Source: Pseudeuparius sepicola (Eukaryota; Arthropoda; Insecta; Coleoptera; Anthribidae). Taken from it: a stretch of DNA of 64,000 bases. The stretch spans positions 24,878,901-24,942,900 of the forward strand of contig OY987299.1 in assembly GCA_963920635.1 (NCBI GenBank), written 5' to 3'. Position numbers and translations under genes: made by a program. Below the pieces are notes generated by a model that was not told the origin of the DNA, did not search any database, and saw only the letters and a list, made by a program, of their open reading frames with translations. Positions 11,869-23,830 of the stretch are shown one piece after another. Numbering within the stretch: the stretch's first letter is position 1; every line of letters begins with the position of its first letter.

Positions 11869-12548
11869 TTAATAACATCTGTTACCCCCACGTGCTCGAA
11901 TTATTGCATGCATTCTCTGTGGCATGCCAAAAATTAAATGGCTAATGTCCTCTTGAGGAATAAGTTCCCATTCCTCTAAAAGAGCTTGTTGCAACTGATT
12001 TAAGGCTAAAGGAACAGGGACACGACTTCGTATTCCTCGCCCAAGCATGTCCCAAACATGTTCAATTGGATTCGCATCTGGACTTAACGCTGGCCACTCC
12101 AAAACAGGAATGTTGACATCGTTTAAGTACTGTTGAGTGATTCTCGCGGTGTGAGGTCTGGCATTATCATGCATCAGAAGAAAGTTATTTTCAATAAAAT
12201 CAACATAGGGGACAACAAAATCTTGGGAGAATTTCATCAATGTACCTGGCAGCAGTTAAGAAGTCTTCTTGGAACGATGTTCAACTCTGTGTGTGCCTCC
12301 AGAGACATTTCAGCCCACACCATAACAGAACCTCCTTGGTAGCCCAGCCTATAGGAGTAAAGGTATACATTCTGTAAAACTCTCTTATATGGTCGCGACA
12401 ATCTGGAGACCGCAGGCTAAACCTGGATTCATCGGAAAATAAAATGCGCCCCCATTCATTTTTACCCCAGTGCTCATGATTTCTGGCCACCTGAAGTCAC
12501 GCAATAGGATGACGCCTAAGAGGCTCCGGACCTGTTGCAGATCTGGGG
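11869..12548 (-). pseudogene. Tc1-type (DD34E) transposase, C-terminal two thirds
   Basis: Reading on the minus strand, the fragment begins with RSATGPEPLRRHPIA, then an in-frame TGA, then VARNHEHWGKNEWGRILFSD with the first catalytic Asp. A frameshift near 12340 leads to GYQGGSVMVWAEMS, and after another break comes LLMHDNARPHTA with the second Asp. Exactly 34 residues later NPIEHVWDMLGR carries the catalytic Glu, giving a DD34E triad. It ends RMHAIIRARGGNRCY at a stop. The enzyme would cut and join transposon ends, but two frameshifts and a nonsense codon make it dead. The N-terminal DNA-binding part is missing. Another Tc1 N-terminal piece lies at 13924-14276 on the same strand. Confidence 0.9.
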
Positions 12549-12697
12549 ACTATGGTAGAGTGGTACAAAACTAGGAAAGGGACAATGGCCACCCCGCCTT
12601 TGCGATGCCCAGTAAATTTGTTTACGGGCGTCGCCTAGCAACGGCTTTGCCAGGCAGTCAGACGAGCATACCAGTGGCGCATCAAGAGGACCATAGT
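12548..12697. repeat. possible small insert with ACTATGGT ends
   Basis: ACTATGGT at the break of the Tc1 fragment is matched by ACCATAGT near 12690-12697. Only 8 bp pair, so the evidence is weak. A CAGTGGCGC word, like the end of the hAT element at 45005, occurs inside near 12672. Confidence 0.25.
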
Positions 12698-12822
12698 ATT
12701 ACTTAGTATTTTTATTGGGTCTTGAGTTGGTGTTTCGTGATTATACACTTAATTTTGCAGTACTGATGGAAGCTTTTTTCGTTGACTGACGTGTTAATAA
12801 GACTTCTCACGGCTATAGTTTC

Positions 12823-13017
12823 ATGTCCTGGAAAGTAGATGGCGCCTATGGTCAACAATGTCATCCCAAATTTACTTCGAGCGGGGTTGAAAATCTAACC
12901 CGCAGGAGATTTCCTGAGTTACCAGCGGAGGAGTGGTCTAAAATCTGCAGGCATGTCCAAGCGTATGAAAATACCCAAATTGAAAAGGATCATTTGCTTG
13001 ATTCAACAATCGTCTAG
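12823..13017 (+). pseudogene. fragment resembling the C-terminus of an insect DDE transposase
   Basis: A 64-codon ATG frame contains FPELPAEEWSKICRHVQAYE followed by KDHLLDSTIV. The pattern of a Trp, a Cys-x-x-His-Val run, an amphipathic helix, then an Asp/Leu-rich end is like the C-terminal tail of DDE-type transposase-related proteins common in insect genomes. The conserved catalytic part is not seen upstream. It sits between Tc1 pieces and ahead of a dispersed repeat that starts near 13050, so it may belong to that repeat. The family assignment is tentative. Confidence 0.3.
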
Positions 13018-13049
13018 GCGTATATCATATTCAGTAGTCTGATAGAGTG

Positions 13050-13592
13050 AATTTTTTTTAAGAAATCCTTACTATAGGGCTGTCAATTGGTAATTCCGAC
13101 ATCCTAAGTTGGCATTAATGCAGCAAAAAATGCAGCCGGGTCATAAGTTCAGGTCAGTAACGAGTCCATTTGCACAATGAATAACTATACTAATATCACG
13201 AAAAGTATCAAGAACAACACCAGATAATGGTAAAACTCACAAAACGAATATTTTCACTGCCGAATGTTTGAACCAGTTTGAACGATCCGGGAAAAAATTT
13301 GCCTAAAATACCAAAATTAAAAGTGTTTACATGGCGTTTTAAAATGAGTTGTAATTTGTAGCGGTATAGTCATGATTGCAATATGGTTTTTATTTAATTT
13401 TGCTTTTTTAGTATCATTTGGGAAACTTTTAGCACCATAAATGAATGAGTGACGTTATTAACTGGTTGCGACGCATAGGTATATAATATGCCAATGTTTA
13501 TACCCATGGACAACAGAAAATTCCTAGCGATTTTGTGAAGACTTTCATCTGACAAAATCCGGACTTCTTACAGCAATCGGGGTATAATTCAG
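13050..13592 (+). repeat. dispersed repeat, copy 1
   Basis: About 540 bp align by eye with 25750-26366. Shared words include CTGTCAATTGGTAATT, CATCCTAAGTTGGCAT, TTCAGGTCAGTAACGAG, ATTAACTGGTTG, TTTATACCCATGG and CATCTGACAAAATC. The right limit is CGGGGTATA in both. No terminal inverted repeats are apparent. It may be the 3' part of a longer element whose coding tail is the fragment at 12823-13017. It separates the two Tc1 pieces. Confidence 0.8.
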
Positions 13593-13923
13593 ATTAGTTT
13601 TTTCTATAGTATTTATGAATAAAATATTTTTCCAGTTCAGTTCCATCTTTTAATGAAAATAAATTAAATAAATATAGTGCTTTTATAGCAACTGTATAAA
13701 TCGGTTATAAGAAATGGTAATATTCACTGTAAGAAAAAACATTCCTAATGTAATTACGCATATACCTACTTATATACCTATTAGCCAATATAATTTCTAG
13801 CAACTTCTCGAAATATTTGAATTAAAAACGCTAATGCATTCCAAGGATTGCAACTGAGGATTTCTGTTCTTTTGAACGCGATATATTTTTTGGTACTTGT
13901 AAAAATGCAACCTATTTAATTTT

Positions 13924-14276
13924 TCCTAAATTCGCTCCACCACTGGCCTGAATGATAGGCCACGCCGCCGGCCGAAGTTGCGCAACGGCGACCACGCCCC
14001 TGTCACAAAGCTATATTTGTTGGCCTCTAAGATTGGCTTCTCCGAGTCTTCATCTAACTGTTCCTTTGCTTGTATATTCCGAACGTGATGAAGTCGATCT
14101 CCGATTTCTACAGCTCTAGCACGACGATTTCGTAGACACCATATCAGCAGTAGGTTTTCGTTGGGGACCAGTTCCGGGTCGTCTGATGTACGCTCCAGTT
14201 TCCAAAAAACGTGAATAAATTCGGTGCACAGTGGTATTCGATACGGGATATTGTTGGGCAACATATCGATTCACTT
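13924..14276 (-). pseudogene. Tc1-type transposase, N-terminal fragment
   Basis: One minus-strand frame gives QQYPVSNTTVHRIYSRFLET followed by GAYIRRPGTGPQRKPTADM, the helix-turn-helix and GRPR-like linker of Tc1 transposases. It then hits a stop. A second frame carries on with LRNRRARAVEIGDRLHHVRN and ends VVERI at a stop near 13926. These parts recognise the transposon ends; the catalytic domain is absent here. Its last residues (SFVTGAWSPLRNF) overlap in position with the first ones of the fragment at 12548 (RSATGPEPLRR). The two are therefore more likely separate copies than one split gene. Confidence 0.8.
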
Positions 14277-15210
14277 TTTCTTTTCAAATTACCGTTTTGT
14301 TGTTATTAGGAATTATTTAAAACATTATGTTGTTTTGTGTTCGACTTATAATAAAAAACATAGTATTAAAATTTCATTTTTTTTGATAAATTTGCAAGTA
14401 CTCCGTTTTTCGTGACGGCAACAAATTGTCAAATTTAGAATCATATCGCCCAAGAATTGTTCGATTGTAAAGTTGGTCCTTCTTCTATATACGAGAGCTT
14501 CAGTTGGTTAGCTGGTTCCCATCCCAACTGTTTTTTTCTCGCCACACTGTTTTTATGAATCCATAACTGGAGAGGCAAACTCATCAAAACTATATTCGTC
14601 AGACTTGTAGCGCCGTGAAGTAAACGAGGCTGTTCCCGCTTGTTTCGATAAATTTTTCGTATTTTATTTGATGCGAAGTTATATAAGAATTTGCCGAAAG
14701 AACCAGCCGGGTGTTATAGTGGACCCTCATGAACCCTCAAGTAAACCTACCCCACACTCGAGACAGCGGAAATAGGGAGAGAGTGGGCGTTCCGTTGCGA
14801 TTCAACGAGTGTGTTTATTATTTATTTAGCGACGCTAGCGGCACTCTTCGTAATGGAGCCCCTTTTTGAAGACTATGAGACTCGTGAAATGATAATGATC
14901 TGGGGCGGACTCTGGAACAAGAAATGTACGTGTTTGCTCATTTGGGGATTGCACATTATCGGGGAAATTGCTCGTTTGACAAATTACTGGCTATCTTCCT
15001 TTCTATAACAGGATTAAATGATCATCAACGTGGTCTTACTTCCCAGTAATTCTTTACGGGAAACTTTCGTAATTTAATGAATTTGGGCGGTTCATGTCTA
15101 TGCATAGGTGTAATTTCGTTTAGAGTTGGCATTCTTTAATGGTTGTGGAATGTGGAGGCGCCTTTCCAAAAATTAAATTAACTAACAAACAGTTAAATTA
15201 ATGATGAAAT
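14277..15210. other. AT-rich stretch without a recognised gene
   Basis: Only short unsupported frames (such as 14811-15008) occur. No splice pairs, repeats or RNA genes were recognised. Confidence 0.45.
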
Positions 15211-15330
15211 AGTTATTTTCTTAACAAGTGCAGAAAGTGGTACTTTTCCAAACACGACTGCAGTTGACCGAACGGCGCGATGCGGAGTATATGAACAATT
15301 TTTTTTACCAGCGTGCGGATATAGAAGTAA
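15211..15330. repeat. diverged copy of the CCGCACGC cluster repeat
   Basis: TTCTTAACAAGTGCAGAAAG and CACGACTGCAG correspond to TTCCTAACAAGTGCGGAAAG and CGCGATTGCAG at 30431-30487. GCGTGCGGAT appears near 15313. It seems an older copy of the repeat at 30435-30587. Confidence 0.55.
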
Positions 15331-16175
15331 ATATTTTAACTAAAGATATATTCATTATGACAAAGAGACAAATTACCTAATGAAATACAGATTTGTTTAC
15401 AATATTGAACATATTTCTTTTCTGGAAGTGTCTTCATACTTTTTATATCTACGTATTTAAAAAATGCGTGTGTATAATTTTGTCTATGTAGCATGATTAA
15501 ATTTGCAATTAACATTAATTGAATGAATTAAGACCAGTTCAAATTAGTCAGGACAGTGACACCGTCTATTTACTCCACCTAATTTCTAGTGTAATATGAG
15601 ATGCACACAAAACTGTTTTTATCCACGCCTCTATTTCCTGTGATAATTTATGCACAGTTACGAGTTAAATATATGATATAAAATATGAAATAAATATTTG
15701 ATAATTTGGATAGGATGTGGTGTAACGAATAAATGATAAAATATATTTGCATAATTTTATTATTTCCACTGAGGAAGACATGCAAAAGTATCCGGCAACC
15801 GCAGTTTTGCTATAATTATTCGTTTTGGTTGCTCTTGAAAATGTGTACCTATTTTTAAATGCAATATTATATATTAACCCTTAATAATTTACTAAAAGGA
15901 AAGATTTCATATTAATAAATAATTTTTTGAGCTGATATTGCGATTCCGAGTTAATCTGGTTTTGTTTATTAAATATTTTTTGTTCATTCCATCGATATAT
16001 TGTGTGGTTTTGATGTTTGCTCTACCTCTCGAATATTATTTTTTAAATACAAATTTGATAATGCGTTATACGTTAGTCGAAAATTCCAAATAACGAAACA
16101 CCCTTTTGATATCTCTCAAACGCAGTCGTATTTATTTCTTCATATAATATCTCGCTCTTTGAAGAGAGGGCTGTT
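15331..16175. other. AT-rich stretch without a recognised gene
   Basis: Nothing but low-GC sequence with short random frames. Confidence 0.45.
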
Positions 16176-16520
16176 TAAACTTTCGAGACGAGTGAAACCG
16201 CGTACGGTCTCTATCCCATTACAACTTCGGAAATTGTGTCGAAGCTTACGTCGACGTTTAAGTTTGGACGGTGCGGTGTTCCGGACCGACACAAAGCCTG
16301 TTTATGGCTTATTTCGCAGTTGACGTCTGGAGAGTGGACAAAAAAACGACCACGGCAAACATCGAACTCGCCCCAACGCGCCCGCCTTGAATATATTCCG
16401 AAAGTTGTTGGGAACTTCGACCCCGGCACAGGCGCCAGTAGTTATCTCTCGTCGAAATTGCTTAAAAATGAACTTTTCCCTGCGACTAAGTTGAGAATTG
16501 GGAGTTCTATATCTGCGCCG
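16176..16520 (+). repeat. unit 1 of a diverged tandem duplication
   Basis: This block recurs about 775 bp downstream. Shared landmarks in order are GAGACGAGTGAAACCGC, TCCCATTACAA, TTCAAGTTTGGA-like words, GGACAAAAA..CGA, and ATATATTCCGAAAGTT. It is richer in GC than its flanks. Open frames on both strands are not consistent between the two units, arguing against a coding duplication. It may be duplicated regulatory DNA. Confidence 0.6.
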
Positions 16521-16953
16521 AAGTTGGGTGATCTAATAGTAACTATAAATGCTTGAATTACACAGTAAATTCTAAAACTTCGAAACGCGTTTATTAACTT
16601 ATTGTTTACGGGACGGACCGACAACCTAAGGCCCATTAGGAAGCTTGTACTGGTATAGATAGACGAATCATTGCTCTAAACCAATTAGCGACCACTCCCT
16701 CACATGGATTTCAATATCCATAAACTCCGGCACTTACAACAAAAGGAAGATATCAGTACCTAAAAGGTTGTATATAGGCTTGTCCTTGCGAGTGACCCAA
16801 GTAAAAGACGAGTTTTCATATTATCTTTTGATAATAGAATTAGGCTAAGAAACACGATAATTATTTTTCTCCTTTTTCTATATTGCTCGTTTCTTCCAGA
16901 GGCAGAAAAATTGTAGCAAGGGTCGCACCAAGTGCGTTTCTTTATGCCTGCGT

Positions 16954-17275
16954 CAACTTCTGAGACGAGTGAAACCGCTTATGGTTCCTGTCCCATTACA
17001 AGTCCCGAAATGCTTGTGGAAGTTTCGGTCGGCGTTCAAGTTTGGATCAATGTTTGGCATGCTACGGTCCGGGCGGGCAGAAAGTTACTTTATTTCTATA
17101 GAGAGAGGAACAAAAATTCGACATGATAAACAATTTCCAAGAGCGAATAACGCAAACAAACTCGTTTCATCGCCTCCTCCATTAATACATTCCAAAAGTT
17201 TTGCCATGAGCTATTGCTTCCCTAAACAGCTTCAAAATTAGCTTTTCGCTGCTTCTAATAACTTCTGAGAATCTA
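16954..17275 (+). repeat. unit 2 of the diverged tandem duplication
   Basis: Second copy: CTGAGACGAGTGAAACCGC, CTGTCCCATTACAAG, TTCAAGTTTGGATC, GGAACAAAAATTCGA and AATACATTCCAAAAGTT occur in the same order and spacing as in unit 1, at roughly three quarters identity in the best part. Confidence 0.6.
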
Positions 17276-17394
17276 TGCCTGTATATAATGTAAGGCTTTT
17301 TACCGTCAATATCGTCAATCAAAATTAAATGATTGTAGTTTTTTTGGTCCATACCTAACTGTCAAGCGGTGTTGTTATAGCCTTCGGTGTTCGT

Positions 17395-17770
17395 TTAACA
17401 AACTACCCGCCAATGGACCGCCGCGCCGGCCGAGAAATCAACGAGAACATTTTACAAAAGGGAAAGCGACTCCACATTAAAACATCCATAATACATGAAT
17501 GCATAAGGGTTCTAATGTGATGTTACCACCGAGCCCATGTCCCATTAAACGACGCATATTCGCCCTCTAATATTATAGCTCGTTGTCCGAGGCCTCATCT
17601 ATTAATGTTTCGCCGAAGGTTTGACAGAAACAGCGAAGATTCATTCATTCAGGGCCGGGGAAAGTGAATTATTTACGACGGCTGGGCACGTAGCATGATT
17701 TCGCCCATAATTAGGAAACCCTTTGAATGATTTATATTTATATTACGGACCCACAATCACGACCCCACGG
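17395..17770. other. GC-richer unique island, candidate regulatory DNA
   Basis: A block with balanced composition and several homeodomain-type ATTA/TAAT and CATAAA-like words in a poor coding context. It has no recognisable repeat ends. I infer possible cis-regulatory sequence only from composition and uniqueness. Confidence 0.3.
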
Positions 17771-20009
17771 CTAAACGTCTTTCCAGTTGTCACGCACACC
17801 CCTTTTCCTTCCGATGTGGCGATTTATTGCGACAATTTGTCGGAATTTTCTTTGGCGCTTCATTCTTCGTCCTTTTTAAAGCATTTGCCAACAACCGGCG
17901 ACAAAGTTTGTGTAAGAAACACTCGTTTATCCCGCCTTTTTGTTCGTGAAAAAAAACGTTTGATAAATACACAAGTCTGGAGTTTAAAGTTTAGTAGAAC
18001 TCGGGAATTGTTTTTGTGCGTTCGCCGATAAAAGTTGTTTGTGATTGTTTTGGACAAGAGTAACATACTTTTTTATTAACATCAGGGGACCACTTGTCAC
18101 AAATTCATAAAAAAATCCAACTTTCATGTCCCAACAAACCTAATATAATATGTGTCGTATTGGCTATTCCATAAAAAAAGTTTTAAATGATTTAAATGTT
18201 TCTCGGGTGATTGTTTTGGGAACAGGGAAAATGCAGACTTAACATTTGACTAAAGGAGCTTATACCACCTTAAGGTACAAAGATATAGCAACTGAACCAC
18301 TCAGTAGGTATAGTTTTATTTTTAGTGGTTTAGCAGTTTTCAAGAAGTAAGTGTTTAGAGGATGAAATCAATTTTGTGTTTTTTCGACATTGTGTTTTCG
18401 CGAGTTCCTCGTTATTTTTCACCATAGAAAAAATGTTTCATAAAAATTTGAAGATAACAGATTCTAGTTTTTACGGCTAAAAATAACAAAGGTAATTTTT
18501 AAGGAAATTCAATTCTCGCGTGATGTTCCTGTGACCTTCACATTATTTTAAAAAATTTTCAGAACACTATGTACGTGTTAACTAACGTAAGATGACATAA
18601 TTGGTTGTCTACAAATATCATAAATTCGTAAATAAATTTCACTATTGGCTGGTGGCCGCCTTGTAATATAATATGTTCGGAGGCCGGAAGGCACAAGTTA
18701 TATAAAACTTTTCTGGACAAACTACAGACTAATTCTGGCAGTCCTATCAACATTTTAGAGGTGCGGTTCGTGGTTCATGCTGTCGCGTAATTACCGATTA
18801 ATAAATGCGAGCGTACAAGACAGTTAAACACTTATTTTTAATTATTTTCCCATGAGAAATTGAAAATTATAGATCGGCCGATTTGTTTGCCTTGTTGCCA
18901 AGTTTTTAAGCAATCGAACGCAACAAAATAATAGGGTCATATTGCTAATTATTGATTACGAAACTATTTATTTTTATTGGAATTCCTGCCATTTCAGACG
19001 ATGTTTTACCAGTTCCTTGCCGTTTTATTTTTCAGTTGAAACGAAACGATACTTTTACCTCCTTATTACTCAGACTGTCATTGTTTACAGTTAGCGCTAA
19101 AACATAAAATAAATTATTAAGTAATGTCTTTTTTTTGTAAAGTATTTTATATTTTGCAATTAAAATTATGCTGCCTACCTAAGTTTTTTTTTGGCAACAA
19201 TATTTACAAATAATAAAAAATTGAAAGTATGTAGTGTCTTAATTTTGAACGCCAACATCTTGTATGTTTGTAAACAATATTTTACATAACTATAAACTGT
19301 TTTTATTTTGAAATTGTTAAATTTGTGTGTAACCTACAAAACAAAATTTGGCAATTCAGCTTGTGTAGGTTAAATAATTCGTTTATTCTATTTGTCAGAT
19401 CTGTTAATGGCAATGCATAAAATATATATTTTGAAATTTGTACGTAGGATATTTTATAATAAAAGAGCTGCTTGTTGTCACCGTCGATCGAATCAAAAGA
19501 TCCCTCTGTTGATAGAAGTGAGTTACTTCAGTAGTAAAGCAATACTTTCATAGTTTGGTTGTTTAATATGCGCTCAAAATTTTAACATAACTGCGAGACT
19601 TTAAAATAAACATTGTTTTGCTATTATGGATTATTTGAAACTTAACATTTTATGATAAAATTAAATTAGGGTTTTGCATATATTTGATAAATCCAATTTA
19701 CACTTTCTTTACAAGAATATATAATAATTATTTAAGCTTGAAATACGAGTAAGGTTTAATTAAAATGAACTCTATTCTATACATATAGACTTAATAAACG
19801 CCTAATGGATAATTTTGGAAAACGCACGTTAAGGACGGCAAAGATTTAAAATGGAAAGTACGTACGTATGCCATTGAACGCTTATTAGTATAAATACTTT
19901 ACGAGAAAACGGAAATAGGAACAACAAATATTACGATGGGTCGTATAGAAAAAGATATATCTTCCCACTTTCATACCAGATTAACGCATGTCACATTTCC
20001 CGCATGCTT

Positions 20010-20350
20010 TACCCACACTCAATTAATATTCCGTGAACACTTTCCCTAGTTAATGCTGTGTGATTATGCGGGGGCGCTGTTAAAGGTTTTATTTAGCCGA
20101 ATTAAATATATATTTTTTGAAAACAGAAGCGGGAAATCTCCTCTCGAAACGGAAAGTACTTTAAACTGATTGAAATTTAAGTATAGGGTTAAAATGGGGA
20201 TGAGGGCCTGTAATTCGCCGGGGTAACGCCCCGTATAGGGGCTTATTAAGTCCCCGGCCACATTTTCATCTGGCGGCGGGTCGGAACGGATGGAGGCAGA
20301 AAAAATGCCGAGTCGATTACTGGTTCGAACCTCTCGAGCGTTTGATTAAG
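20010..20350. other. GC-richer unique island, candidate regulatory DNA
   Basis: It includes GGGGGCGCTGTTAAAGG, a near-palindromic GGGGTAACGCCCCG-type word, and TCCCCGGCCACATTTTCATC. It is not repeated elsewhere in the window. A tRNA-like B-box word near 20327 is not accompanied by a fold. Confidence 0.3.
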
Positions 20351-21169
20351 TTGTTTTTGTCTCTCACGCAGCATACTTCTGTCAGGAGGTATTTTCTTTT
20401 ATCACTACTTCTTTTTCTATAGCTACTTACTACTGGAACACGCAGTTAGAACGTCGTTTATCGAAATGTAGATTATATAATCAAAATATTTTGTCCAGTA
20501 GTTAAGCAGTTCGTTTGTTAAAGCCCGTTTGAGCTCGGCAAGCTATTGCTGCAAGGTTGTTTTTATTACTCTCATTTTGTTGTAAAGTTCCTTTCTATGG
20601 GGACTGTTCAGCCTGTCATTTGATTGGTCAGATTGATTCATTTGACGTATGGATAATGGAATTTTCTCTGCATTATATAATCTTGACCACTGTTGCATCG
20701 AGAAGTTGCTCCAAGAACTTGTATGGTATCAAACTGGTTTATTGAGGTAATGCGTTAAATGCAAAAGAAGATAAGACAATCCTAAAAATGCGTTTCTTTC
20801 ACTTCGTCAGTTTTCAAAATAAGTTATCGTAGGAGTGTACAATCGTTCTCTATTCACCGATAACATTGATAATGGGCAGTATTCCAACTGTTTTGACAGA
20901 CAAAAAACTGAAAGATTTCGTATTTCTTCTGTTTACCCCGAGATAACGTCAACTTGTTTGCACAACTTTTCTTTGTTAGCAACGTAACCATATCTGGACC
21001 GCATAGGTTAGGTAACTATCTGACTTTTCTTTTCCAATGTATCTGAAAAACTAAAAGTTTTTCCGCCGCACACCACACAAACAAAATGTTTCTTTTATTT
21101 GTCAGCTTGTCGTTTTAAATGCTTGTATTAGTGTCCGGTTACCAGCATTTACAAACCGACTCTATGTCG

Positions 21170-21440
21170 TATCTCGCATGCGTGGGAAGTGGAACCAGTT
21201 GTGTCACCAGGTCAAACTCGAAATGTCTCAAACGCAACCTCGTGTATTTATTTACGCCCGGTTGCGTAACCACGCCTTTTAAGAGACATCCATAAACGAT
21301 CCGTGGCATTGGAACACAGTCACCACGCTGGACGCCGTTTATCGCTTCCTGTGTGCCTTAGAACGGAGGTTTCTTCAGGAAACTACGTGTTTGTTTTAGT
21401 TGATAATGTTTGGCAAACACGCTCCCCATCGGTCTTATCG
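21170..21440. other. GC-richer unique island, candidate regulatory DNA
   Basis: It contains CCAGGTCAAACTCG (an AGGTCA nuclear-receptor half-site), TTTACGCCCGGTTGCGTAAC and several CACGC words. It shows no coding signal and no repeat. The regulatory role is inference. Confidence 0.25.
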
Positions 21441-22910
21441 CGACTAGAAAATAAAATATGACACAGTTTGCGGTGGTACCGCAATTGCGGATATGAGTGA
21501 TGCCTTTTGTGTGATTAGTCTGTTTTTAGAAGATGACGAAACAAAATTATCGAGACCGGTAAGAAAATTCACTTCCAAACGATCATAGACAGACAACATT
21601 TTTCTATAAGAGCAGAATTGGAAAGTAAAGGAACTAAGAACTGGCATCGTCATATACTGAGAAGTTTTCATTTATGCCAAAACGGATAATTTCGTTCAAG
21701 AACGACAGATAAAATGTGCTATATCAATATATATATCTATATTTCTCATCAGAATTTAGAAAGTAATCAATCAATTTCACGGAATAAATCTCAAATTGGC
21801 ATTAATTGTACTATCTTTTATGCGTACCTATAGGTTGCATAAGAAATATGCTAGATAAAGCAGTCCACTAATTTAATAATTTTATGGTCTGTGTTTGAAA
21901 TATCTTCAAGCCACCATATTTTCGTTGTACATCGCAGAATTCTAAATATAAATTTTCGGTCGCAATTATATTCACCCATGTTTTCAGTAGGCACTAGACA
22001 CATTTATCTAATTAGCTGGTTTTAAGCAAATTACAGTATCTCTTAAATAATACAAAGTTTAATTTTTTGCACGGTTTCGGTATGGCACAATATTGTATCT
22101 GTTTGTTTGTAGGTTTGAGGACTCAAGCGTATTTTTATTTGCTAGTGGTTATAGTTCTTAACCCACACGATGAACGAAAAATCAAGATTAGAGTAGGTCT
22201 AAAGGAAACAACAATAAACACAAAGTGTATTGTGAGTTATATTAAGTGAGATTCTTAGGTGAGATTCGTACTATCTCAATGCCATATAAATTTCTCATTC
22301 AGAAAATTAAAACTTAATACACAGTGACATTCATAAAGTTTACGCCAAATGGGAAAACATTATTATTACATTTAAAAAATCTTATTTTCTCCTTAAATTC
22401 GCATATTGATTTTTTGTATTGTTTTAATTTAGTAAGATAACAGTCAGTAAATAAGTGGTTTAGGTTTATTTGCGGAAAAAAGTATCGAGTACCGATTTGA
22501 AGAGAAATAATTAAGAAAAAAGTAATATCCTGACATTTTTCTCGCATATATAGAGGCACAGTAATACAATACGAAGACATTTTTTAACAACCTTTTCCGA
22601 TATTTCCAAGGCAAACCCGTTTTTTACAATTTTTAATTGTAAATGTAAAATTTGAGGCTTGGGATGTGACGTCACTCCCCTCTTTAGGCGTAATAGTGTA
22701 CCCAAAACAAGTTTTTCAAAAATGTAACAATAAAAATGTTTTCCATTTGGTGCAAACTTTGTGAATAGCACTGTATGTAATTTTGGCTAAAAACTAAATT
22801 TAGTCCCAATAATTATTAAGTCAAGGACAACCCTGTATAAAAAAATTAATCGAACTGATCAGGTTCTTTTTTAATCATGTTACCGATGAAAGCAAGCAAT
22901 GGAAAACATA

Positions 22911-23412
22911 CGAGGGTGCTTCACCAATTATTGTCATAGAAGCAATTAAAATGGGTACTCAAAAACTGTATTACTTTTCTGCATAATCCCTTGAAAGTCT
23001 AAAACATTTCTCATAACGATGTTGAAGCTCTTTGAAACTTTGAAAATAAAATTGTTTTTCTTGCTCTCCCAACCAGCCGTTTACAACTTCAATCACTTCT
23101 TCATCGTCCAAAATCGAGACCCACGCAGTTGCTCTTTAAGTTTGATACGAAGGACTATCATCACCTAACACTCTATGCATATCCTCGTAAATTTCCATCG
23201 GAGTCATCCCTTTCTTTTGCATGTATTTTATTTTTCTCCATTTTCTTAATTCACTATGCACAACCGAAGAATAAAAATTCTCACCCGAATATTCGACACG
23301 AAATTTGGCAAGCAAGACTGATAGATGTTGACAGTTGTACTATACTAGAGTACCGATTGTTTCGGTCAACGCCAACTATAGTCTAGGGATAATAATTGGT
23401 GAACCGCCCTCG
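22911..23412. mobile_element. internally deleted mariner, 502 bp, TA target duplication
   Basis: The element starts CGAGGGTGCTTCACCAATTA and ends TAATTGGTGAACCGCCCTCG, giving terminal inverted repeats of about 25 bp with three mismatches. Both sides are flanked by TA, the duplication expected for mariner. Its length is about 40 percent of a full mariner. The transposase reading frame on the minus strand joins the N-terminal helix-turn-helix to the extreme C-terminus, so the whole catalytic core has been lost. It could have moved only with enzyme supplied by another copy. Confidence 0.92.
22971..23262 (-). pseudogene. mariner transposase with the catalytic core deleted
   Basis: The minus strand reads MTPMEIYEDMHRVLGDDSPS followed by YQT and an in-frame TAA. 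This is the first helix-turn-helix of mariner transposases. It continues as ATAWVSILDDEEVIEVVNGW and LGEQEKQFYFQSFKELQHRY, ending EKCFRLSRDYAEK at a stop. These are the last fifty or so residues of the family. Everything between, including the three catalytic acidic residues, is missing. The probable original start is the ATG at 23222. A nonsense codon marks the fusion point, so no product is expected. Confidence 0.88.
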
Positions 23413-23459
23413 TATGTGTAACTCTGCCAAATGCATAATCCAATAAAAACGCAGTGGTT

Positions 23460-23830
23460 TCATTTTCTAGATTGACATACGACATACTACCCACCGAGGC
23501 GATATCCGATCGCCTCTCCGGAGTAAAATATTTCCCATCAGAGACTCAATTTTACCTATAAGATTTCTCGCAGAACTGCGTATAGCTTTCGGGACGTGAC
23601 CTAACTTCACCGTAAATCTCTCCCTGCCGCCCTTGTGATACAAAGACATTTAATAACATTTCGGATCCGGCCCGGGCCACAAAAGAAACTGAAATCGCCG
23701 AGTTTATTTATGGCTCAAAAGAGCTTCGACTCGAATTCCGAGAAAAATAAAGGATAAGTCCCGTCCCAATCTAGACTCCGAACGCGACCTTCTACTGGTA
23801 GGCGCCAGGCACGTCTTGGTTCTTGATATT
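23460..23830. other. GC-richer unique island, candidate regulatory DNA
   Basis: Contains GGCGATATCCGATCGCC (near-palindrome), CGGATCCGGCCCGGGCC and GTTTATTTATGG. It follows the mariner copy directly. There is no repeat elsewhere in the window and no credible codon pattern. Confidence 0.28.

Larger units (their letters stand above)
17771..22910. other. long stretch without a recognised gene
   Basis: Mostly AT-rich. Two islands stand out (20010-20350 and 21170-21440, listed apart). Short frames such as 17723-18031 or 20064-20261 show no motif. No transposon with readable ends was found between 17.8 and 22.9 kb, which makes this one of the least repeat-disturbed parts of the window. Confidence 0.45.

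Noticed and set aside
11869..14276. One Tc1 gene split by an insertion at 12549-13923
   Set aside because: The end of the N-terminal piece and the start of the C-terminal piece cover the same part of the protein, so two separate copies fit better.
20281..20345. tRNA-like B-box GGTTCGAACC
   Set aside because: No A-box at the right spacing and no cloverleaf could be drawn.
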